Part shown: piece by piece, positions 49,917 to 59,319 of the stretch
Layout: every line of letters begins with the position of its first letter
How positions within the stretch are numbered: the stretch's first letter is position 1
NCBI RefSeq assembly: GCF_002088275.1
Contig: NZ_AQQS01000017.1
Span: forward strand, 48,535-112,534
DNA from: Aurantimonas sp. 22II-16-19i
Lineage (GTDB): Bacteria; Pseudomonadota; Alphaproteobacteria; Rhizobiales; Rhizobiaceae
Length of the DNA: 64,000 bases
Direction of reading: 5' to 3'
Translations under genes and position numbers: made by a program
The notes under the pieces: model-generated
Database searches by the model: none
Told to the model about the DNA's origin: nothing
What the model saw: only the letters and a program-made list of their open reading frames with translations

Positions 49917-49945
49917 AAAAAAAGGCGGCGCTGGCGCCACCTTTT
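49917..49945 (-). terminator. Rho-independent terminator of the SOUL gene
   Basis: On the minus strand AAAAGGTGGCGC and GCGCCGCCTTTTTTT form a stem of about 11 bp with a T7 tail. It lies 33 bp after the SOUL-protein stop at 49978. Confidence 0.8.
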
Positions 49946-49977
49946 CCACGTCGTGTCTTCGGCCAATCAGCCTCAGC

Positions 49978-50997
49978 TCAGCGCTCGACCTCGATGAGGA
50001 TCTCGTTGCGCTTCAGGAAGCCCGGCGTCCAGGGCGGGTTGTAGAAGGCATATTCCGGATCGCCGTGCTGCTTGAGATTGTTGTCGGCCAGATAATTGTA
50101 CAGCGTCATCAGGTGCTTGGAGGCAAGCGTTGCGGTGAAGTTGCCGGAGAAGCGGATGGCGGCGACGCGGCGCGCCGAGACTTCCTTCAGGCGCACGTCG
50201 GGACCGGCCGGCTCGGGGAGGCTGGCGAGGGTGAACTTCTTCGGCATGACGAAGCGGACCGCCCAGCCCTTTGAGCGGCCTTCGCCCTCGGCGAGCTGCT
50301 GCAGCACCGGGGTGGTCATCTTGATCTTCTTGCCGGGGCGGTTCTTGGCGAAGATGTAGTCGGCGAGCGTCATGAAGCCCAGCCGCCGCGCCTTCTCGTG
50401 ATAGCCGCTCTTGACCGTCTCGGCGACGATCATGGCGTCATAGTCGCGGATCTCGATCGGCCCGTCGGAGCGGACGGTGTCGTAGTCCGGCTCCTCGGAA
50501 TGTTCGTTGACCTTCTTGGTGATGTAGTAGGCGGCACCCACGGCGACGACCGCGCCGCCGACGACCAGAAGCGCCGTCAGCTCGCGGTTGCGGTCGGCGG
50601 CCTTCGGCTGGTAGCGCGCCGGCAGATGGCTGCGCAGCGAGGCCAGCGCCGGGGCGGACCAGCCGGCGACCTGCCGCCGGGCGCTGCCGAAATAGTCCTC
50701 GGCGCCATGGGCGAGGTCGCCGCCGGCGTCCTGCAGCGCGCGAACCTGGCGGCGCGCCCGCCTGCCGGCGTCGTCCGGCCAGTAGTCGGACAGATGCGGG
50801 AGGTAGCGGGAGAGACCCGTCGGCTCCGGAGTGACGCCGGGAATCACCCGGCCGATCGCCCGGCGGGCGCGTTCGCTGGCGGAGGGCGTCGGGTCGAGCC
50901 GCTCGGCGAGCTGCCCTTCCAGTTCCCCGATCCGCTCGCCCAGCGTGGCAAGGGCGTTGGCGACCTGATCATAGGTGCTCGGTCTGTCCCGAAACAT
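49978..50997 (-). CDS. SOUL haem-binding family protein
   Basis: 339 residues. Residues 1-140 are a charged region with possible helical pairing; one membrane segment follows (LTALLVVGGAVVAVGAAYYI, about 148-166); the C-terminal 170 are the SOUL domain: YDTVRSDGPIEIRDYDAMIVAETV, GFMTLADYIFAKNRPGKKIKMTTPV, WAVRFVMPKKFT, VRLKEVSARRVAAIRFSG and YAFYNPPWTPGFLKRNEI. SOUL proteins bind haem or tetrapyrroles in some organisms; bacterial roles are unclear. It is probably anchored in the inner membrane. Confidence 0.86.
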   Translation of the reverse strand: MFRDRPSTYDQVANALATLGERIGELEGQLAERLDPTPSASERARRAIGRVIPGVTPEPTGLSRYLPHLSDYWPDDAGRRARRQVRALQDAGGDLAHGAEDYFGSARRQVAGWSAPALASLRSHLPARYQPKAADRNRELTALLVVGGAVVAVGAAYYITKKVNEHSEEPDYDTVRSDGPIEIRDYDAMIVAETVKSGYHEKARRLGFMTLADYIFAKNRPGKKIKMTTPVLQQLAEGEGRSKGWAVRFVMPKKFTLASLPEPAGPDVRLKEVSARRVAAIRFSGNFTATLASKHLMTLYNYLADNNLKQHGDPEYAFYNPPWTPGFLKRNEILIEVER

Positions 50998-51218
50998 ATG
51001 CGAAACTCCTGACGTGTCCGGCTTGTTCGATGCTGGTTCTGCGATGGCGCCCGATAAGGGACGGCGCGTCGGCGTGATACGCCGACCCTTTGGCGACAAC
51101 GTCACCGCGGCGCATTGGTTGCGCTGCGAGACCGAAGAACCAGCGGCTCCGCCCATCCTGCCCCACCGCGGTGAAAACGTATCCGTGATCGGGAAAATAG
51201 CGCCAGCAAGAAATTTGT

Positions 51219-51333
51219 CGATTCAGCGTTGCCCAAGTGCAACCATGTTTGGGGAGTAGCGTTATGGGCATATCGGGTTTTTCGACCTGATACTCCAGCC
51301 AAACTTCGGGCGGCCACTGGCCGCCCTTTTTTT
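51219..51333 (+). ncRNA. Possible structured small RNA
   Basis: Within a 730-bp gene-free region, GGAGTA (51253-51258) pairs with TACTCC (51291-51296), enclosing hairpin TCGGGT/ACCTGA (51273-51278, 51285-51290), and a perfect terminator follows at 51308-51333. No open frame longer than a few codons fits. The 5' end and promoter are uncertain (TTGTCG near 51,216). The remainder of 50998-51728 shows no gene. Confidence 0.5.
51308..51333 (+). terminator. Rho-independent terminator
   Basis: Perfect 8-bp stem GGGCGGCC/GGCCGCCC with loop ACT and T7. There is no gene upstream in this direction within 1 kb except the proposed sRNA, which is the main reason to suspect one. Confidence 0.85.
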
Positions 51334-51728
51334 GTTCTGCCCCAGGAATTGCCGCGCTGTGGCCGCCGCGAGCGCTGTCGCAGACCGGCGGTGACGGTTG
51401 CCGCCACGCGGCGACCTCGACGCTTCGCCTTCGGCGTCCGCCCCTGGGGCAGCGTCCGGCGGGCTGGGCACAGGTTCGCCCGCGGCATGCCATCGCCGCC
51501 CGGCGCTCGTTCCGCAGGGCCTACTGGCCCGCCTGCCCAAGCTGCGAAGTGCAAGAGCTTCCGAGAGCGCGCGCAACGCTCGGCCGGCAGCGCGACAGCG
51601 GTGGCTGCAAGAGTTCATTCTACACCGTGAATGTTGCGTAGCGAAACCATTCAGGGGCCGTTCAGCTCCAAAACCATAACTTTGACTTATCGTCTTCACC
51701 GCCTCCGGGCACATCGAAAGGCACTTCC

Positions 51729-51992
51729 ATGCGCAAGTTCATCCTCGCTTCCGCTCTCGCTCTCGCGGCGACTTTCGGGGCCGGCGCTTCGGCCGAGGCG
51801 GCGAGCGTCAAGATCGTCATCGGCGATCATCAGGCGCCGCGTCATCACGCCGCCCCCCGCCGGCACCACGACGATCGCCGGCCGGTGGTGGTCGAGAGGA
51901 TCCGCCCGCATCAGCGGGACTGCGTCGTCAAGAAGACGGTGAAGTACCGCCACGGCGAGCGCATCGTCCGCAAGGTGCGCGTCTGCCGCTGA
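51729..51992 (+). CDS. Small basic secreted protein
   Basis: 87 residues. Signal peptide MRKFILASALALAATFGAG..AEA, then a His/Arg-rich stretch (APRHHAAPRRHHDDRR) and a C-terminal strand pair holding two Cys (RDCVVKKTVKYRHGERIVRKVRVCR, in part) probably joined by a disulfide. AAAGG lies seven bases before the ATG. Family not recognised; His-rich segment might bind metal. Confidence 0.7.
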   Translation: MRKFILASALALAATFGAGASAEAASVKIVIGDHQAPRHHAAPRRHHDDRRPVVVERIRPHQRDCVVKKTVKYRHGERIVRKVRVCR

Positions 51993-52021
51993 CGGGCGAT
52001 CGGACGGGGCCACGATGCAAG

Positions 52022-52053
52022 GGCGGTGCCGCTGACGCGGCATCGCCTTTTTT
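52022..52053 (+). terminator. Rho-independent terminator after the small basic protein gene
   Basis: Stem GGCGGTGCCGC/GCGGCATCGCC (one G-T pair), loop TGAC, then T6. It begins 30 bp after the stop at 51992. Confidence 0.85.
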
Positions 52054-52198
52054 CGCTCGCCGCGATTCTCGCCGGAGGGCTCCGGCCATTCGTCGGCGCG
52101 ATTGCCAGCGGCCCGAAATTCGCTAGCTTGGCGGCGGGCATCGAGGAGGACGCCGGGTTCGGGCATTGGCCAGAATCGGCGCTCGGGAGGAAAAGCAG

Positions 52199-52684
52199 AT
52201 GAAAATTCGTTCGAAGGTCGCGGGTCTCGCCGCCATGGGAGCGCTCGCCGCGACGCCGGCACTGGCCGTCGAGGTGTCGAAATCCGTCGAGGTCGCCGCC
52301 AAGCCCGACGCCGTCTGGAAGATGATCGGCAGCTTCTGCGACATTCAGACCTGGCATCCGGCCGCCACGAAGTGCGAGCTGAAGGAAGAGGGCGGCAAGA
52401 GCGTCCGCACCATCACCCTGCCCGACGGGGCGGCGCTGGTCGAAGAGCAGACCGCCCGCGACGACGACCAGATGAGCTACAGCTACACGATCCTCGACGG
52501 GCCGCTGCCGGTGGCGAACTACCAGTCGACGATCAGCGTCTCCGGCTCGGGCGACGGGTCGACGATCTCGTGGTCCGGCACGTTCGAGGCCAAGGGCGCC
52601 AGCGACGAGGCGGCGTCCGGGGTGATCGGCGGGATCTACGACGCCGGGCTCGCCTCGCTCAAGGAAAAGGCCGGCGCCATGTAG
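52199..52684 (+). CDS. SRPBCC-family secreted protein
   Basis: 161 residues. Signal peptide (VAGLAAMGALAATPALA), then a helix-grip fold: VEVSKSVEVAAKPDAVWKMIGSF, IQTWHPAATKCELKEEGG, RTITLPDGAALVEEQTARDD, SYTILDGPLPVANYQSTI. This is the polyketide cyclase-2/Bet v1-like layout used to bind hydrophobic ligands. It would act in the periplasm. GGGAGG is nine bases before ATG 52199. Ligand unknown. Confidence 0.8.
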   Translation: MKIRSKVAGLAAMGALAATPALAVEVSKSVEVAAKPDAVWKMIGSFCDIQTWHPAATKCELKEEGGKSVRTITLPDGAALVEEQTARDDDQMSYSYTILDGPLPVANYQSTISVSGSGDGSTISWSGTFEAKGASDEAASGVIGGIYDAGLASLKEKAGAM

Positions 52685-52717
52685 GACGGGCGACAAGCCG
52701 CGCCACGCCGTCTCGCC

Positions 52718-53518
52718 TCAGGGGCAGGGCGCCGCGTCCATCGCGGTGCCGAGGCCGCGGTCGAGGCGGTGCGGCGCGACGCGGTGGAGGTCCTCGTCGA
52801 GGCTCGCCCGCAGACAGGCGATGGTGCCCGTCCCGACGTCCACCCAGGCGCCGGCGAGATGTCCGGTGAAGACCGCGCCGGTATCGAGCGACAGGCGGTT
52901 TTCCGTGACCGTCGGCACGCCGGACTTCTGCGGCGTGTGGCCGTGCAGGACGAGGTGGCTGAGGCGCCCGACATGGTTCATGAACGGCGCGCGGATCCAG
53001 ACGCAGTCGTGCGGGTCCTGGCGGTCGAGGGGACGGTCCGGGTCGACGCCGGCGTGGACGAAGGCGAAGCCGCCGGCAAATTCGATCGGCGAGGCCTCGG
53101 CGAGCATTCTCAGATGGCCCGGCCAGCGCGCGTTGATCGCGCGGCGGATTTCGGCGGGCGGCGTGTCGGCGAGCCGGAAGCCGTAGGAGGCGAGGGTCTC
53201 CGCGCCGCCCTGGTCGAGCCAGTGGAAGATCTCCTCCAGCGACAGGGCGTTCTCGAGGAACCGCAGGAGCCATTCGTCGTGATTGCCGAGGAGCAGCTTC
53301 GAGCCCGGCCGCTCCGACAGCACCCGTTCGGCGATTTCCATGGCGCCGCAGCTGTCCTCGCCGCGATCGACGAGATCGCCGAGGATGTAGATGGCCGGCT
53401 GGACGCCGCGCTCTTCGGCGAGCCGGTCGACGCCGTCGAGGAAGCGCCGGAACAGGCCGCTCTCGCCGTGGACGTCGCCGATCGCCACGATGGCGTTCGG
53501 GTGCGATTGGCTGGACAC
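52718..53518 (-). CDS. Calcineurin-like serine/threonine phosphoesterase
   Basis: 266 residues with the PPP metal-binding motifs in order: IVAIGDVHGES, YILGDLVDRGEDS, LLLGNHDEWLL and LVLHGHTPQ, plus FAFVHAGVDPD. Such proteins remove phosphate from proteins or split diadenosine tetraphosphate (ApaH-like). The GTG start at 53518 precedes the first motif by about 10 residues. It neighbours lsrB in the same direction with 88 bp between. Confidence 0.87.
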   Translation of the reverse strand: MSSQSHPNAIVAIGDVHGESGLFRRFLDGVDRLAEERGVQPAIYILGDLVDRGEDSCGAMEIAERVLSERPGSKLLLGNHDEWLLRFLENALSLEEIFHWLDQGGAETLASYGFRLADTPPAEIRRAINARWPGHLRMLAEASPIEFAGGFAFVHAGVDPDRPLDRQDPHDCVWIRAPFMNHVGRLSHLVLHGHTPQKSGVPTVTENRLSLDTGAVFTGHLAGAWVDVGTGTIACLRASLDEDLHRVAPHRLDRGLGTAMDAAPCP

Positions 53519-53606
53519 TGTCTTCTGCCTCTCGTGCCTCTGGCTTCGGATCGATCTCGAATGCGGCCGCAGCGACCGCATCCCCAGCGTGCGAGACAGG
53601 CCGCGC

Positions 53607-54503
53607 TCAATAGGCCCAGGTGCGGGCCTTCGAGATGAGGAAGTCGCGGAACACCTTCAGCTTGGCGGCGCTTCGCATCTGCTCGGTGTAGCAGAGATAG
53701 GTGTCGAAGGTCGGCATTTCCATTTCCGGAAGCACCTGGACGAGCTTGGAGCGCTTGTCGATCATGTAGTCGGGCAACAAGGCGAGGCCGGTCCCGCTCT
53801 CGATCGCCGAGCGGATCGCCATCAGATTGTTGATCTGCAGGATCGGGCTGCGGAACTTGCCCTCCGGCAGTCCGACGGTCTCCAGCGTGTTGAGATTGCG
53901 CAGGTAGTTGGGCGCCGGCTCGCCGAAGGTGATGATGCGGTGATGGTCGAGGTCCTCCACCGTCTCGGGCGTGCCGAAGCGGGTGAGATAGCTCGGCGCC
54001 GCATAGACGTGGAGATGCACGGTGAACAGCCGGCGCTGGATGAGGTCGGGCTGCTGCGGCTGGCGCAGGCGGATCGCCGCGTCCGCCTTGCGCATGGTGA
54101 GGTCGATCTCCTCGTTGTCGAAGACCAGCTGCAGCTCGAGGTCGGGATAGAGTTCGAGGAACTCCCGGGCCCGCTCGGTCAGCCAGCCGGAGCCGAGGCC
54201 GACGGTGGTCGTCACCCGCAGCTTGCCGGTCGGCTTCTCCTTGGTCTCGGTGAGCTGCATGCGCACCGTCTCGAGCCGCTTCAGGACGTCGTTCGCCGTC
54301 TGGAACAGGAGTTCGCCCTGCTCGGACAGGACGAGGCCCCGCGCGTGCCGGTGAAACAGCGGCACGCCGATCTCGTTCTCGAGGGCCGCCACCTGGCGGC
54401 TGATCGCCGACTGGCTGAGATTGAGGGCGTCGGCCGCGTGGGTGAACGAGCCTGCCTCGGCTGCTGCGTGGAAGATCCGCAGCTTGTCCCAGTCGAGGGC
54501 CAT
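53607..54503 (-). CDS. lsrB: LysR-family regulator LsrB/VtlR
   Basis: 298 residues. Helix-turn-helix at 4-60 (MALDWDKLRIFHAAAEAGSF, LNLSQSAISRQVAALENEIG), then the LysR effector domain from about 92. The opening sequence and its position downstream of trxB match Sinorhizobium LsrB and Brucella VtlR, which control LPS, redox balance, sRNAs and symbiosis or virulence. The assignment rests on these two points. Confidence 0.85.
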   Translation of the reverse strand: MALDWDKLRIFHAAAEAGSFTHAADALNLSQSAISRQVAALENEIGVPLFHRHARGLVLSEQGELLFQTANDVLKRLETVRMQLTETKEKPTGKLRVTTTVGLGSGWLTERAREFLELYPDLELQLVFDNEEIDLTMRKADAAIRLRQPQQPDLIQRRLFTVHLHVYAAPSYLTRFGTPETVEDLDHHRIITFGEPAPNYLRNLNTLETVGLPEGKFRSPILQINNLMAIRSAIESGTGLALLPDYMIDKRSKLVQVLPEMEMPTFDTYLCYTEQMRSAAKLKVFRDFLISKARTWAY

Positions 54504-54567
54504 GTCGGGTGGTCCTTCAAGCGATCCGGCAGGAGCGCCGGAAGGGGAATGTCCGGGCGGAACGCCC

Positions 54568-55542
54568 CTATTCGGCGGCTGCTGCGCGCGGTTCGTTCAA
54601 CGCCTGCTCGGCGAGGAACTTCTCCGCTTCCAGCGCCGCCATGCAGCCCATGCCGGCGGCGGTGACGGCCTGGCGGTAGACGTCGTCGGCGACGTCGCCG
54701 GCGGCAAATACCCCTTCGAGCGACGTGCGCGTCGTGCCGGGCTCGACCCAGAGATAGCCCGACGGCTTCTGCTTCAGCTGGCCGACGAACAGCTCGACCG
54801 CCGGCGCATGGCCGATGGCGACGAAGACGCCGTCGACGGTCTTTTCGGTGACCTCGCCGGTCTTCATGTTCTTCAGCCGGATGCCGTTCACCGACTTCAG
54901 CGGCTTCTCGACGCCGACGATCTCCTCGACCGCCGTGTCCCACAGGACCTCGACATTCTCGGACTTGAACAGCCGTTCCTGTAGGATGCGCTCGGCGCGC
55001 AGCTCGTCGCGGCGATGGACCAGCGTCACCTTTTTGGCGATGTGCGACAGGTAGAGCGCCTCCTCGACCGCGGTGTTGCCGCCGCCGACGACGACGACCT
55101 CGCGGCCGCGATAGAAGAAGCCGTCGCAGGTGGCGCAGGCCGAGACGCCGAAGCCCTGGAACAGGTCCTCGCTTGGCAGCCCCAGCCACTTGGCCTGGGC
55201 GCCCGTGGCGATGACCAGCGCGTCGCAGGTGTAGACCGTGCCGCTGTCGCCGGTAAGGCGGAAGGGGCGCTGGCCGAGCTCGGCGGAGACGATGATGTCG
55301 TTGGCGATCTCGGCGCCGACATTCAGCGCCTGCGCCTTCATCTGCTCCATCATCCAGGGACCCTGGACCGGCTCGGCAAAGCCGGGATAATTCTCGACAT
55401 CCGTCGTGATCGTCAGCTGGCCACCTTCCTGGAGGCCCGCGACGATCAGCGGCTTCATCATGGCGCGCGCGGCGTAGATCGCGGCGGTGTAGCCCGCGGG
55501 CCCGGAGCCGAGAATGATGATATTGGCGTGACGGTTAGACAT
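54568..55542 (-). CDS. trxB: Thioredoxin-disulfide reductase
   Basis: 324 residues, normal length. FAD site IIILGSGPAGYTAAIYAAR, redox-active pair Cys136/Cys139 in SACATCDGFFYRG, NADPH site VVVVGGGNTAVEEALYL and the C-terminal FAD segment VFAAGDVADDVYRQAVTAAGMG. It reduces thioredoxin with NADPH. The lsrB gene follows 64 bp downstream. Confidence 0.96.
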   Translation of the reverse strand: MSNRHANIIILGSGPAGYTAAIYAARAMMKPLIVAGLQEGGQLTITTDVENYPGFAEPVQGPWMMEQMKAQALNVGAEIANDIIVSAELGQRPFRLTGDSGTVYTCDALVIATGAQAKWLGLPSEDLFQGFGVSACATCDGFFYRGREVVVVGGGNTAVEEALYLSHIAKKVTLVHRRDELRAERILQERLFKSENVEVLWDTAVEEIVGVEKPLKSVNGIRLKNMKTGEVTEKTVDGVFVAIGHAPAVELFVGQLKQKPSGYLWVEPGTTRTSLEGVFAAGDVADDVYRQAVTAAGMGCMAALEAEKFLAEQALNEPRAAAAE

Positions 55543-55770
55543 GGCAGCCTCGCAAGCAATGCGTCTGGCAAATGGCATCGGGGATTGCCTCGTTCAATAG
55601 ACGAGGGGATGCCGTGCTGCAACATGCCGGCCAAAGGGCGAAGGAAGGCGGCTTTCGGACGCGCTGGCGAATTGCCGTAGCCGGCGCAAGGCACTAGAAC
55701 CGCGGGTCGGCGGACACATCATCGTCCCCATCAGCCCGGAGAACCCGACATTTTCAGGACGATCGCCCAT

Positions 55771-57192
55771 GTGACGTCGATCTTCGGCCTCGGGCTCGCA
55801 TTCGCCATGCTCCTGCCGGCACTGACCGACTTCGCCGACGAGAACGACGATTTCCGGGTCTTCGTCGGCACCGGCTTCCTCGTCGGGATGATCTGCGCCC
55901 TGGTGGCGGTGGCGACGCGCGGCGAGCGGCCGCAATTCACCCAGAAGCTCGGCTTCCTGCTGGTCACCACCGTCTGGATCGCCGCCTGCGTGATCGGCGC
56001 CTTGCCTTTGTATTTCTCGTCGGTGAACGTGACCTTCGCCGGCGCCTTCTTCGAATCGATGTCAGGGCTGACGACGACCGGATCCACGGTGATCTCCGGC
56101 CTCGATTCGCTGCCGCGGGGCATCCTGCTCTGGCGCTCGCTGCTGCAGTGGCTGGGCGGCATCGGAATCATCGGCATGGTGCTCCTGATCCTGCCGTCGC
56201 TGCAGGCCGGCGGTCTCGCGCTGTTCCACATGGAAAGCTCCGACAAGTCGGACAAGGTGCTGCCGCGGGTGAACCAGCTGACCGGCGGGCTGATCGCCGC
56301 CTATGTCGTGCTGACGCTGCTCTGCGCCATCGCCTACACCTCGCTCGGCATGTCGTTCTTCGACGCGACCAACCACGCGATGACCACCATGGCGACGGGC
56401 GGCTACTCGACCCACGACGCCTCGATGGGCTTCTTCGACGACAACCGCATCCTGATCACCTCGACCATCTTCATGATCCTCGCGGCGCTGCCCTTCGTCG
56501 TCTATGTGCGGGCCTTCCTGCCGCGGCGCTTCCAGCTGTGGCGCGACCCGCAGATCCTGGTGTTCCTGGTGATCTGCCTGGTGCTCAGCTTCGCCATCGC
56601 GGTGACGCGCCGGATCATCAACGACACGCCCTTCGGCGAGGCGCTGGTCTCCTCCACCTTCAACCTCGTCTCGGTGATCACCACGACGGGCTATGCGTCG
56701 GAGGACTATACGCTGTGGTCGAACGCGGCGATCGGCATCTTCTTCCTCGCCTCGTTCCTCGGCGGCTGCGCCGGCTCGACCGCCGGCGGCATCAAGGCGA
56801 ACCGCCTGGTCGTCCTGTTCCTCGTGGTGCGGGCGAGCTTCCGCAAGCTGGTGCGGCCGCATGCGATCGTCCGGCTGAAATACGGCAATGACGACATCAG
56901 CGCCCAGACCATCCAGACCGTGACGATCTTCTTCTTCCTGTTCTTCGGGACGCTGCTGATGGGCACGGTGCTGTTGACGGCCTTCGGTCTCGACCTGATC
57001 ACCGCCTTTTCCGGCACGCTGACGGCGCTGTCCAACGTCGGTCCGGGCTTCGGCCAGATCATCGGGCCGGCCGGCAACTTCTCGACCATCCCCGACCCGG
57101 CGCTGTGGGTGCTGTCGGCGGCGATGCTGCTCGGCCGGCTGGAACTGGTGACGGTGCTGATCCTGTTCTTCCCGTCGGTCTGGGCGGACTGA
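55771..57192 (+). CDS. trkH: TrkH-type potassium uptake channel subunit
   Basis: 473 residues with about ten membrane segments in four M1-P-M2 repeats. Selectivity loops are seen at SGLTTTGSTVISGLD, TTMATGGYSTHDASMG, ITTTGYASEDYTLW and LSNVGPGFGQIIGPAG. LGRLELVTVLILFFPSVW is the usual C-terminus. It imports K+ with TrkA, not encoded here. The GTG start is the best available; no ATG lies upstream in frame, so a few N-terminal residues may be missing. Confidence 0.92.
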   Translation: MTSIFGLGLAFAMLLPALTDFADENDDFRVFVGTGFLVGMICALVAVATRGERPQFTQKLGFLLVTTVWIAACVIGALPLYFSSVNVTFAGAFFESMSGLTTTGSTVISGLDSLPRGILLWRSLLQWLGGIGIIGMVLLILPSLQAGGLALFHMESSDKSDKVLPRVNQLTGGLIAAYVVLTLLCAIAYTSLGMSFFDATNHAMTTMATGGYSTHDASMGFFDDNRILITSTIFMILAALPFVVYVRAFLPRRFQLWRDPQILVFLVICLVLSFAIAVTRRIINDTPFGEALVSSTFNLVSVITTTGYASEDYTLWSNAAIGIFFLASFLGGCAGSTAGGIKANRLVVLFLVVRASFRKLVRPHAIVRLKYGNDDISAQTIQTVTIFFFLFFGTLLMGTVLLTAFGLDLITAFSGTLTALSNVGPGFGQIIGPAGNFSTIPDPALWVLSAAMLLGRLELVTVLILFFPSVWAD

Positions 57193-57201
57193 GCCGCGTC
57201 G

Positions 57202-58071
57202 ATGGGCAGGGCGACGCCGGAGATCTGGTTCATCAACCTTCAACGGGCGCGCGAGCGGCGCGCCCTGATGGAGGTGCAGGCCGCAAGCCACGGGATCGCG
57301 CTGAACCGGTTTGCCGCCGTCGAGGCGGCTGGCATCGACGCGGCGGCGTTCCGGCGCCTGTCGAGGCAATGGGAGCGGCCGATGACGCGGCCGGAGCTCG
57401 CCGCCTTCCTGTCCCACCGGGCGCTCTGGGAGAAGGCGGCGGAGCGACCGGAGGGGCTGATCGTCCTCGAGGACGACACGGTGTTCTCGGCGCATTTCGC
57501 GGAGGCGGCGGGAAAGGCCGCGGCGGGTGGTGCCGAACTGGTCAATCTGGAGAGTTTCGGCCGGCGGAAGTTCTTTCGCAGGGGCCGGATCCAGACGATG
57601 GGCCGGTTCCGGCTCGCCGAACTCCTGCGCGACAAGGCCGGTGCGGGCGCCTACTGGCTGTCCCCCCGGGGCGCGCGGCTTCTGCTCGACCGGGCGGAGA
57701 GCCATGCGGCGCCGGCCGACGCCTTTATCTTCGGGGTCTGTCGGCCGAAGAGCGCGCAGCTGGAGCCGGCGGTGACCATGCAGGTGCATCTGCTCGCCGC
57801 CCGCGGCTTCGACGTCGGTCTGACCACCGAGACGTCGATCCAGCTGCCGCGCCAGCACCTGCCGCTGGCGCCGGGCAACCTTGGCTACATCGCCCGCCGG
57901 CTGGGGACGCAGATGCGGCTGGGTCTGGTGCAGATGCGGCGGCTGGCGGACGCGGAATTCCGGCCGGCCCTCGTCGACGAGGAAGCGTTTCGCGCGGTGC
58001 TGCCGATCTCCCGCAAAGCGCTCGACGCCCGGCTGGCGGCCTATGCGGCCGAGGACCAGAGCGTCTCGTAG
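57202..58071 (+). CDS. Glycosyltransferase family 25 (LgtB-like)
   Basis: 289 residues. Start EIWFINLQRARERRALM, GELAAFLSHRALWE-like RPELAAFLSHRALWEKA, and LIVLEDDTVFSAHF (the DxD-type metal motif as EDD) define the GT25 group, which adds galactose or similar sugars to LPS core. Later AGAYWLSPRGARLLLDRA binds acceptor by family analogy. It starts nine bases after trkH and its 3' end overlaps the convergent LPS gene by 31 bp. Confidence 0.84.
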   Translation: MGRATPEIWFINLQRARERRALMEVQAASHGIALNRFAAVEAAGIDAAAFRRLSRQWERPMTRPELAAFLSHRALWEKAAERPEGLIVLEDDTVFSAHFAEAAGKAAAGGAELVNLESFGRRKFFRRGRIQTMGRFRLAELLRDKAGAGAYWLSPRGARLLLDRAESHAAPADAFIFGVCRPKSAQLEPAVTMQVHLLAARGFDVGLTTETSIQLPRQHLPLAPGNLGYIARRLGTQMRLGLVQMRRLADAEFRPALVDEEAFRAVLPISRKALDARLAAYAAEDQSVS

Positions 58072-59093
58072 ACGGCGGCGAGCTCGCCCGCCTCCCGTTG
58101 CAGCGGAAAGTGTTCGCGCACATGGGCGAGCCCGGCCTCGGCGGCCCGCTCCCGCAGGCCTGCGTCGCCGAAATAGGGTGCGATGGCGGCCGCCAGCGCC
58201 GTGGCGCTGCCCGGCGGGACGACGCGGCCGGTGACCCCCTCGACGATCTGCTCGGCGAAGGCCCCGGCATCGCTGGCGACGACGGGCGTCCGGCTCGCCA
58301 TGGCTTCGAGCGGCGTCAGGCCGAAGCCTTCGTTGCGCGGCGGCGCCACATAGAGATCGAAGCGGCGGAACCAGGCGGCGATGTCGTGGACCTCGCCGAC
58401 GAGGAGGATGCGGTCCTCGAGTCCGGCCTCTGCGATCTGCCGGTGCAGCGTTTCCGCGAAGGCCCGGTTCTCGGCGGTGACGCGCCCGGTGACGACGGCC
58501 GTCCAGTCCGGATGGTCGGGAAGAAGGGCGATCATCGCCGCGACGAAGAGGTCGGTGCCCTTCTGGTGGCGGATGCGGCCGGAGCAGCCGACGATGCTGC
58601 GTCCGTCGAGAGACGCCGCGAGTTCGCCAGCCGGCATCGGCCCGTCCGGGGAGAAGCGGTCGAGATCGATGCCGTGCATGACGACCCGTGCGGGGACCGT
58701 CAGATAGGCGCGGCTGCGTTCGCTGGTGGCGACGACGGCGTCCATCCGGCCGATGAGGAAGCGCGTCCAGCCGGTGTGGTGGCGCTGGGCGGCGGAGGTG
58801 AAGAGCAGCTTCAGCGGCATGCGCAGGAGATCGCGCAGGACGACGCCGGCCAGCATCTCGGTGTTGCGCCGCGCGTGCCAGATGCGGAACGGCCGGCCCT
58901 TCGGCCGGCGCCAGAGCTTCGGCAGATCGCGCCAGGACAATTTCGGCAGGGTGTCCGGCAGGCCCGGGCCGAGGGTCGCGATGGGTAGCGAGCGGGCCTG
59001 GAGCGGGACGAGCTGGATGATCGTCGAGGTGACGCCGGACAGGCGGCGCTTGAAGTTCGGCGCGACGACGGTGATTTCGGACGGACGGGGCAA
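58041..59093 (-). CDS. lpcC: LPS core mannosyltransferase LpcC (GT4)
   Basis: 350 residues, GT-B fold. N-terminal VAPNFKRRLSGVTSTIIQL and PFRIWHARRNTEMLAGVVLRDLL match rhizobial LpcC and Brucella WadC; the C-terminal half has the GT4 donor site APPRNEGFGLTPLEAMASRTPVVAS (split here) with the E-x7-E motif. It adds mannose to Kdo in the LPS inner core from GDP-mannose. The gene sits 11 bp after the antitoxin and in line with greA. Confidence 0.86.
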   Translation of the reverse strand: MPRPSEITVVAPNFKRRLSGVTSTIIQLVPLQARSLPIATLGPGLPDTLPKLSWRDLPKLWRRPKGRPFRIWHARRNTEMLAGVVLRDLLRMPLKLLFTSAAQRHHTGWTRFLIGRMDAVVATSERSRAYLTVPARVVMHGIDLDRFSPDGPMPAGELAASLDGRSIVGCSGRIRHQKGTDLFVAAMIALLPDHPDWTAVVTGRVTAENRAFAETLHRQIAEAGLEDRILLVGEVHDIAAWFRRFDLYVAPPRNEGFGLTPLEAMASRTPVVASDAGAFAEQIVEGVTGRVVPPGSATALAAAIAPYFGDAGLRERAAEAGLAHVREHFPLQREAGELAAVYETLWSSAA

Positions 59094-59103
59094 TGGGGTC
59101 GGG

Positions 59104-59319
59104 TCAGGCGAGGTGATCCGAGATCAACGTCCGTATGACGTCCTCTCGCGACAGCTCCCGCCGTCTCGCCTCGCGATCGACGGCTTCGATCAGGCGCGGC
59201 GGCAGTTGCACGGCGACCGTTGTCGCGGGCTGATTGATCCGGCGTCCCCTGGACCAGTCGACGATGCCGTCGAGCGAGCCACCGTCGTCGAAAATCCTGT
59301 CGATTTCATGCGCCTTCAT
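59104..59319 (-). CDS. Ribbon-helix-helix antitoxin paired with BrnT
   Basis: 71 residues. TVAVQLPPRLIEAVDREARR is a ribbon-helix-helix (CopG/BrnA-like) strand and helix, followed by SREDVIRTLISDHLA. The N-terminal 25 residues probably contact the toxin. It overlaps the brnT gene by 14 bp. It should bind the toxin and repress the operon. Confidence 0.72.
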   Translation of the reverse strand: MKAHEIDRIFDDGGSLDGIVDWSRGRRINQPATTVAVQLPPRLIEAVDREARRRELSREDVIRTLISDHLA

